Assembly (NCBI GenBank): GCA_900290315.1
Contig: OKRF01000121.1
Span: forward strand, 19,605 to 39,279
DNA length: 19,675 nt
Reading direction: 5' to 3'
From: Candidatus Sulfopaludibacter sp. SbA3
Lineage (GTDB): Bacteria > Acidobacteriota > Terriglobia > Bryobacterales > Bryobacteraceae
In this document: positions 15,665 through 19,675 of the stretch, in pieces
Position numbering within the stretch: position 1 is the stretch's first letter
How the letters are laid out: the number at the start of each line of letters is the position of its first letter
The notes under the pieces: generated by a model
What the model was told of the DNA's origin: nothing
Databases searched by the model: none
The model's input: only the letters and a program-made list of their open reading frames with translations
Position numbers and translations under genes: made by a program

Positions 15665-16900
15665 ATGGGTAGCACCACGATTGTGCGATCAGAGCCCGCC
15701 GTGTCCGATCGCGAGGAGGGGATACGACCTCGCCGGGACGAGATACGCGCTCAGTTAGCCCGCCTTCTGGCGAGCTCGCTGTTCAACCACAGCAAGCACT
15801 ATCCGAGTCTCTTGCGGCATGTCGTGAGCGAGACTCTGGAGGGCCGCGGGGGACAACTGAAGGAGCGTGCGTTGGGCGTGGAAGTATTCGGCCGCGATCC
15901 CGATTACGACACCAATGCAGATCCGGTGGTGCGAACATCGGCGTGCGAAGTCCGCAAACGTATCGCGCAATACTATCACGAAGCCGGGCACGAATTCGAA
16001 GTGCGCATCGATTTGCCGGCCGGCACGTACGTTCCGGAATTCCACTTCCCCGCAACGCGACCGCGGCCGCCCGCGGCGGTGAAGCCTTCCGAAACCGTTC
16101 CGGTCTGGGTGCGCCGGACGGCGCAGCGCAAATGGGTTCTGGCGGCGGTGGCCGGTAGCGTGGTGGTCCTGGTGACCGGCGCCTTTGCGTTGCGCTCCAC
16201 TCCGGGTGCCGTGGAAAGCTTCTGGGGCCCGGTTTGGGGATCAGCGGATTCTGTGATGCTGGCCATCGGATCGCCGCCGCTCGCGGAGCCTCTGCCTCCG
16301 GTCGCCGTGGGAGCGGATCCAGGGCCGACCTTCCGCGACGTCATGAAGAATGACGGAATGGCGTTTTCCGATGCGCTGACCATGGCGCGGCTTACCGGCC
16401 TCACTCGCGAGTACGCCAAGAAAAAGCTGGATATCCGGCGCGCCGCGGCATTCACCCTCACGGATTTACGGAAGGGGCCCGTGATCCTGGTTGGTGCGTT
16501 CAACAACTCCTGGACCATGCGGCTGGACGACGATCTGCGCTTCACGTATCAAATGAACACCTACACGCACGTTGGCATGATCCGCGACCGGCAGAATCCT
16601 TCCAACCATAGTTGGGTACACGACCCCAGCGTTCTGTACGCGAGCATCAGCCAGGACTACGCCGTGGTATCTCGCTTTCTGGACCCGCTCACCGAGAAGA
16701 TGGTCGTAGTGGTCGCTGGGATGGGCCGCGATGGCACTATCGCCGCCGGCGAATTCGTCACCGAGCCGCGTTACCTGGAAAAGCTGGCAAGCCGTGCGCC
16801 GGCACATTGGGATCGCAAAAATCTTCAGGTGGTGTTAGCCACCGACATAGTCAAAGGGAACACGGGCCCACCGCGAATTCTGGCGACTTACTTCTGGTAG
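15665..16900 (+). CDS. Single-pass membrane protein with regulator-like N-terminal domain
   Basis: The 411-residue protein starts at ATG 15665, with AGGGG 6 nt upstream; the longer frame from 15611 lacks such a site. Residues of about 20-127 form a conserved-looking domain (LLASSLFNHSKHYPSLLRH ... ALGVEVFGRDPDYDTNADP ... VRKRIAQYYHE ... PAGTYVPEF). I recall this from the N-termini of many acidobacterial membrane proteins, where it is often joined to TPR or beta-propeller domains. A single transmembrane helix lies at about 156-176 (KWVLAAVAGSVVVLVTGAFA). The remaining 235 residues would be periplasmic and contain GPVILVGAFNNSWTMRL and MVVVVAGMGRDGT; I recognise no enzyme there. Cytoplasmic N-domain, one helix and periplasmic C-domain suggest a sensor or ToxR-like layout (inference). 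It follows the TPR gene by 72 bp. Confidence 0.75.
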   Translation: MGSTTIVRSEPAVSDREEGIRPRRDEIRAQLARLLASSLFNHSKHYPSLLRHVVSETLEGRGGQLKERALGVEVFGRDPDYDTNADPVVRTSACEVRKRIAQYYHEAGHEFEVRIDLPAGTYVPEFHFPATRPRPPAAVKPSETVPVWVRRTAQRKWVLAAVAGSVVVLVTGAFALRSTPGAVESFWGPVWGSADSVMLAIGSPPLAEPLPPVAVGADPGPTFRDVMKNDGMAFSDALTMARLTGLTREYAKKKLDIRRAAAFTLTDLRKGPVILVGAFNNSWTMRLDDDLRFTYQMNTYTHVGMIRDRQNPSNHSWVHDPSVLYASISQDYAVVSRFLDPLTEKMVVVVAGMGRDGTIAAGEFVTEPRYLEKLASRAPAHWDRKNLQVVLATDIVKGNTGPPRILATYFW

Positions 16901-16911
16901 CGCGGCTGTAG

Positions 16912-16959
16912 GACAGACGATCGTTTTTTGTCGTCTGTCAATTAGGGGCGGACCGCCCC
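16912..16959. other. Two adjacent perfect hairpins after the membrane-protein gene
   Basis: GACAGACGA (16912-16920) pairs with TCGTCTGTC (16931-16939) around a T-rich 10-nt loop. Five bases later GGGGCGG pairs with CCGCCCC around a single A (16945-16959). The T-run lies inside the first loop instead of after a stem, so this is not a standard terminator. It could end convergent transcripts or be a dispersed repeat. The rest of the gap 16901-17186 holds a small GGGCG-TTC-CGCCC hairpin (17039-17051) and a REP-like copy, and no gene I can support. Confidence 0.5.
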
Positions 16960-17082
16960 GCAAAACGGGATGAAAATACGCTCGATTGACGGTGCGCGAT
17001 AGGCGCGAAGGGGGGTGCATTTTCGACCCGGTTGGGATGGGCGTTCCGCCCGCGAAACTCACTTCATGAAAAACCGGCGGTT

Positions 17083-17141
17083 GGTAGCGGTCTCGCCGCC
17101 GGTTGCACTGGCCGACCGGCGACAAGATCGCCGGCGTTACC
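17083..17141 (-). repeat. REP/BIME-like two-hairpin element, inverted copy
   Basis: Read on the minus strand this 59-bp copy starts with the same 28 bases as the element at 9171-9234 and ends with GGCGGCGAGACCG then CTACC. A 6-nt deletion lies in the right arm and the spacer between hairpins differs. It sits between the convergent membrane-protein gene and the di-heme protein gene. Confidence 0.8.
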
Positions 17142-17186
17142 CGCTCGCTGTGCCGGTCTTTCGACCCTGTCATCTTCGCGCCCGTA

Positions 17187-18302
17187 TCACCACGGATTCG
17201 CGAAGCGGCGATCCTGCAAGACCCCTTCGTCAGTCAGCGACTTGAGGAACTCGATCAGATCGTTCCGCTCCTGGCCCGACATATTGAACCCGCCGATGAG
17301 CGGATCTTTGTTGGGATTGTCGTGACCGATTCCCGCGTGCGGTCCGGAGTGCAGCGTTCGGCCGCCGGCCGCGTAGTGATCCAGAACCTCGCCCAAGGTG
17401 GCAATGCTTCCGTCATGCATATAGGGCGCCGTGAGTGCAGTATTCCGCAGCGTGGGGGCCTTGAACTTACCCACGTCCTTCGGATCTTTCGTGAACTCGA
17501 AAATCCCCAGGTTCGGCGCGGGATACGAAAGCGCTCCCGGAACATTGTATAGGCCCGTGTTGTGAAATTCCGGGTGTCTGACTTCGTGTCCTTCGGAAAC
17601 CGTGGCGCCGCTAAAGTTGAATCCGCCGTGGCATCGGAAGCACGCAAGCTGCTGGCTGAAGAACAGGATCTCGCCTCGTTTTGCGGCGTCGGAAACGGCG
17701 CCGTCTTCCCTGCCGTAATGGTAGCGGTCCCAGGGTGACCGGTCAGAGATGATGCTCCTCTCGAAGCTGGCGATGGCCTTGGTCACGTTCGCGATGGTGA
17801 AACGCTCGGCCGGTTCGGGAAACGCAAGGTCGAATAACTTACGATATATGGTATTCGACCGCAGCATCGGGAGAAAGCCATCGCCTTCCCGTAAACCAAG
17901 TTCGACGGGATGCTCTCCGAACATCGGTACCAGGGCCTGTTGTTCCAGGTCCTTGATCTGGGGATTGCCCCAAGTGAGAACAGCGTTGTATGCAATGTTC
18001 ACCAGGCTCATCGCACCCCGGGAGTGTTTTTCCCCAGTCGCGCCGGCCGAGACGGGCCGTCCGTCAGTGAATGCCAGTTCCTGCTTATGGCAAGTGGCGC
18101 AAGAGGCCCGGCCATTTACCGACATGCGCGTGTCATAGAAAAGGTACCGGCCCAGTTCCACCTTGGCAGCGGACATCGGATTGTCCGCGGGAACGCGCGG
18201 CTTGGGGAAGCCCTTGGGTAAATTCCAAACATAGTCCGACTGCGCCACCCCGGCTGCGCTCCAGACCATTCCCCACGCGAAGACGAGGACAGAACTTCTC
18301 AT
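17187..18302 (-). CDS. Di-heme cytochrome c peroxidase-like protein (MauG/MbnH-type)
   Basis: This 371-residue exported protein has a signal peptide ending near VAQ (residue 21) and two c-type heme sites, CATCH at 68-72 and CFRCH at 221-225. LGRYLFYDTRMSVNGRASC and the C-terminal APTLRNTALTAPYMHDGS are hallmarks of bacterial di-heme peroxidases, with Met295 the likely axial ligand of one heme. The WNLPKGFPKPRVPADNPMS start and HPVELGLREG resemble the MXAN_0977/MbnH subfamily as I remember it; members characterised so far oxidise protein side chains such as tryptophan. No MbnP-like partner is visible here. The gene overlaps the upstream SUOX-fold gene by 4 nt (ATGA), so the two are translated together. 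Substrate and subfamily are inferred; the di-heme fold is clear. Confidence 0.88.
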   Translation of the reverse strand: MRSSVLVFAWGMVWSAAGVAQSDYVWNLPKGFPKPRVPADNPMSAAKVELGRYLFYDTRMSVNGRASCATCHKQELAFTDGRPVSAGATGEKHSRGAMSLVNIAYNAVLTWGNPQIKDLEQQALVPMFGEHPVELGLREGDGFLPMLRSNTIYRKLFDLAFPEPAERFTIANVTKAIASFERSIISDRSPWDRYHYGREDGAVSDAAKRGEILFFSQQLACFRCHGGFNFSGATVSEGHEVRHPEFHNTGLYNVPGALSYPAPNLGIFEFTKDPKDVGKFKAPTLRNTALTAPYMHDGSIATLGEVLDHYAAGGRTLHSGPHAGIGHDNPNKDPLIGGFNMSGQERNDLIEFLKSLTDEGVLQDRRFANPW

Positions 18303-18817
18303 TTCTGTAAGCGCACCAGTTCGAGCGTTTCCAGCATGCGAACCGATCGCGCTCCCGCTTTGTCATTGGGACAAACGAGCCGGAATGGGCCTTGGTATCC
18401 GAACAACGGCTTGCCATCGCGTTTGTCGGCGACGATGATTGCCTCATTACCGAAAGCATCGTCCATTTCGCCCAGCGAAAAGACAACCTGGTATCCGTCG
18501 TGTGCCTTCGCCAGAACATAGCTGGCAAGCGCCTTGCCCCGCAGGTCCTTGCCTAATGGAACTCCGGCGCGTTTCAAGATTTCCCGCAGGGAGACGCCCT
18601 CGTAGTTCACCTTCGTCCCATCCTGATCCGCAACGGACACGGTTTCGCGCGGCATCCCCGCCAGATCGTCCGCCTTCAGGACCAGCGTCGCGGGAATGTC
18701 ACCGCGGATCGTCAGCTCCCGAGGGGCCGCATTCTGCGTAGTTGTCTGAGCCGAGGCGAGCCAGAAGGAAAGGCCCGCCACGAGAAATACTGCACGGAGT
18801 GGCCGAATGTACCGCAT
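18299..18817 (-). CDS. Exported SUOX-fold (molybdopterin-oxidoreductase-like) domain protein
   Basis: A 172-residue protein with a signal peptide (MRYIRPLRAVFLVAGLSF, cleaved near ASA-Q). What follows resembles a short form of the oxidoreductase molybdopterin-binding domain: LTIRGDIPATLVLKADDL near the start, YEGVSLREILKRAGVP in the middle, and GPFRLVCPNDKAGARSVRML near the end. The Cys that binds molybdenum in sulfite oxidases and MsrP lies early in the domain and is missing here; the only Cys is in the late VCPND segment. It may therefore not be a redox enzyme. The frame opens at 18847, but AAGGA lies 5 nt before the ATG at 18817, which begins the signal peptide. It lies between a Mop gene and the di-heme gene, overlapping the latter. 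Confidence 0.8.
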   Translation of the reverse strand: MRYIRPLRAVFLVAGLSFWLASAQTTTQNAAPRELTIRGDIPATLVLKADDLAGMPRETVSVADQDGTKVNYEGVSLREILKRAGVPLGKDLRGKALASYVLAKAHDGYQVVFSLGEMDDAFGNEAIIVADKRDGKPLFGYQGPFRLVCPNDKAGARSVRMLETLELVRLQK

Positions 18818-18873
18818 AAGCGTCCTTGTCGTGTGAATGGTACACATAAGGATAGTTTACACGGTTTTTCCAC

Positions 18874-19080
18874 TCAGCCCTTCTGAATCATCACCTCGGT
18901 GGACTTGACCACCACGAGCACGGAATCCCCCGGCTTCAGACCGAGTTCCTCGGCGCTTTGCCGCGTGATCACGCTCTCAATCACGTTCTCGCCCACCTTA
19001 ACCACGATTCGAGCCATAATCTCGCCCAAATGGACCTGCTCAACGGTCCCGGGTATTTGGTTTCTCGCGGAAAGTTTCAT
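18874..19080 (-). CDS. Mop/TOBE-domain molybdate-binding protein
   Basis: A 68-residue cytoplasmic protein made of a single Mop (TOBE) domain: MKLSARNQIPGTVEQVHLGE opens it, followed by ARIVVKVGENVIESVITR, then SAEELGLKPGDSVLVVVKST. Such molbindins form oligomers that store or buffer molybdate, and the same fold is the regulatory tail of ModE and ModC. Length and spacing fit a stand-alone molbindin. AGGAG precedes the ATG by only one base. It is the first gene of a minus-strand cassette with the SUOX-fold and di-heme genes (57-bp gap to 18817), linking that cassette to molybdenum. It diverges from the Oar-like receptor gene at 19179. Confidence 0.88.
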   Translation of the reverse strand: MKLSARNQIPGTVEQVHLGEIMARIVVKVGENVIESVITRQSAEELGLKPGDSVLVVVKSTEVMIQKG

Positions 19081-19141
19081 GCTCCTATTTCAGCAAAAAG
19101 GCGGAGCGCCCGTGGAGCGCCGATTCGCTCAATGGGGCATC

Positions 19142-19170
19142 TTGTCTTGCATGCATGACACTGATATTCT
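19142..19170 (+). promoter_or_regulatory. Candidate promoter and flanking inverted repeat before the second receptor
   Basis: TTGTCT (19142-19147) and TATTCT (19165-19170) are 17 bp apart, each matching the -35/-10 consensus at 4 of 6 bases. TGTCTTG (19143-19149) and CAAGACA (19173-19179) form a 7-bp inverted repeat with arms centred 30 bp apart, flanking the -10. A start near 19177 would leave almost no leader before the ATG at 19179. The 98-bp gap also has GGAGCGCC twice, 11 bp apart (19103-19121). Confidence 0.35.
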
Positions 19171-19178
19171 TACAAGAC

Positions 19179-19675
19179 ATGCGCTCGCTCCATGCCCTTC
19201 CGCTCTTTGCCACGCTGCTGGCCTTCTCTCTGCCCTGCTTCGCACAAGCTGGAAAAGCCGAATTGTTCGGCACGATTCAGGATCCGCAGGGCCTCCCGGT
19301 CACGGCAGCGAAAGTGACCAGCGAAGACCAGGCCACCGGCATCCGCTCCGATGTGCTCACCGGCGACCGCGGAGATTATCATCTGCTCGGCCTGGCTGCC
19401 GGACAGTATGTGCTGACGGTCGAGAAGACCGGCTTCCGCCCCTACAAGCAGGAGGGCATTACGTTGCGCATCGGCGACCAGGTCCGGCTCGATGTGAAAC
19501 TGGAATTGGGGCAGTCCTCGCAGTCTGTGGATGTAACCGCCCAAGCGTCGTTGCTCGAAACAGCCAGTGGCTCGGTGAGCTATCACGTGAGCCAGCCGCA
19601 GCTCGAGACGTTGCCCCTCGATGGGCGCAATTTCATTCCCCTTGTGGCACTCTCCCCGGGCGTCGCGTTGCCGGG
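19179..19675 (+). CDS. Oar-like TonB-dependent receptor, 5' part only
   Basis: The gene is open to the right window edge, so only 165 codons are seen. It starts at ATG 19179 with a signal peptide (MRSLHALPLFATLLAFSLP, cleaved after CFAQA). A carboxypeptidase-regulatory-like domain covers about residues 27-112 (LFGTIQDPQGLPVTAAKV ... LLGLAAGQYVLTVEKTGF). The start of the plug follows, with ETLPLDGRNFIPLVALSPGV at 143-162, a segment typical of Oar-like receptors. These receptors are outer-membrane beta-barrels thought to import or export large ligands; the ligand is unknown. The gene diverges from the Mop cassette, with 98 bp between the start codons. No clear Shine-Dalgarno is visible. Confidence 0.88.
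   Translation, partial: MRSLHALPLFATLLAFSLPCFAQAGKAELFGTIQDPQGLPVTAAKVTSEDQATGIRSDVLTGDRGDYHLLGLAAGQYVLTVEKTGFRPYKQEGITLRIGDQVRLDVKLELGQSSQSVDVTAQASLLETASGSVSYHVSQPQLETLPLDGRNFIPLVALSPGVALP

Noticed and set aside
19170..19586. Minus-strand open frame of 138 codons at the right end
   Set aside because: It is opposite the clear signal peptide and regulatory domain of the second Oar-like receptor.

Overview
The window looks like chromosomal DNA of an Acidobacteriota soil bacterium close to Solibacter/Bryobacterales. This rests on gene content, not on a database match: Oar-like TonB-dependent receptors with an N-terminal carboxypeptidase-regulatory domain, tandem secreted CnaB-like proteins, Tat-exported sugar enzymes with Gly/Arg-rich inserts, a large exported TPR protein, GC-rich DNA and many Shine-Dalgarno starts. 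I see no rRNA, tRNA, CRISPR array, transposase or phage gene.

Layout. (1) Positions 1-845, minus strand: a PlsC-type acyltransferase, overlapped by 47 nt by the start of a DUF3788-like gene that leaves the window. (2) 843-3972, minus: two tandem paralogous secreted beta-sandwich proteins. The second carries an in-frame amber stop that cuts off a recognisable 47-codon C-terminus. (3) 4079-9072, minus: a tight four-gene operon, transcribed as cytochrome c, PQQ dehydrogenase, xylose-isomerase-like TIM-barrel protein, then Gfo/Idh/MocA oxidoreductase. All four carry export signals and all four carry Gly/Arg-rich inserts. It reads as an extracytoplasmic sugar or polyol oxidation pathway. (4) 9124-12837, minus: an Oar-like TonB-dependent receptor whose last codons are frameshifted by a perfect 10-bp tandem duplication. 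The reading frame therefore runs on through a REP-like repeat and a terminator hairpin. (5) 13187-16900, plus: a TPR protein and a single-pass membrane protein with a regulator-like N-terminus. (6) 17187-19080, minus: a Mop protein, a small SUOX-fold protein and a di-heme peroxidase-like protein related to MauG/MbnH. (7) From 19179, plus: a second Oar-like receptor, divergent from the Mop cassette and cut by the window edge.

A GC-rich two-hairpin element with imperfect terminal inverted repeats (REP/BIME-like) occurs as full copies at 9171-9234 and 17083-17141 and as a half copy at 4029-4056, always between genes or just after a gene's native stop codon. Two receptor or secreted-protein genes carry lesions that affect only the C-terminus, and a third gene ends in a perfect 15-bp tandem duplication. 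Reads should be checked before these are taken as biology.

The best candidates for something undescribed are the periplasmic four-enzyme operon with its shared GRGG inserts, and the Mop / SUOX-fold / di-heme cassette next to a divergent Oar-like receptor.
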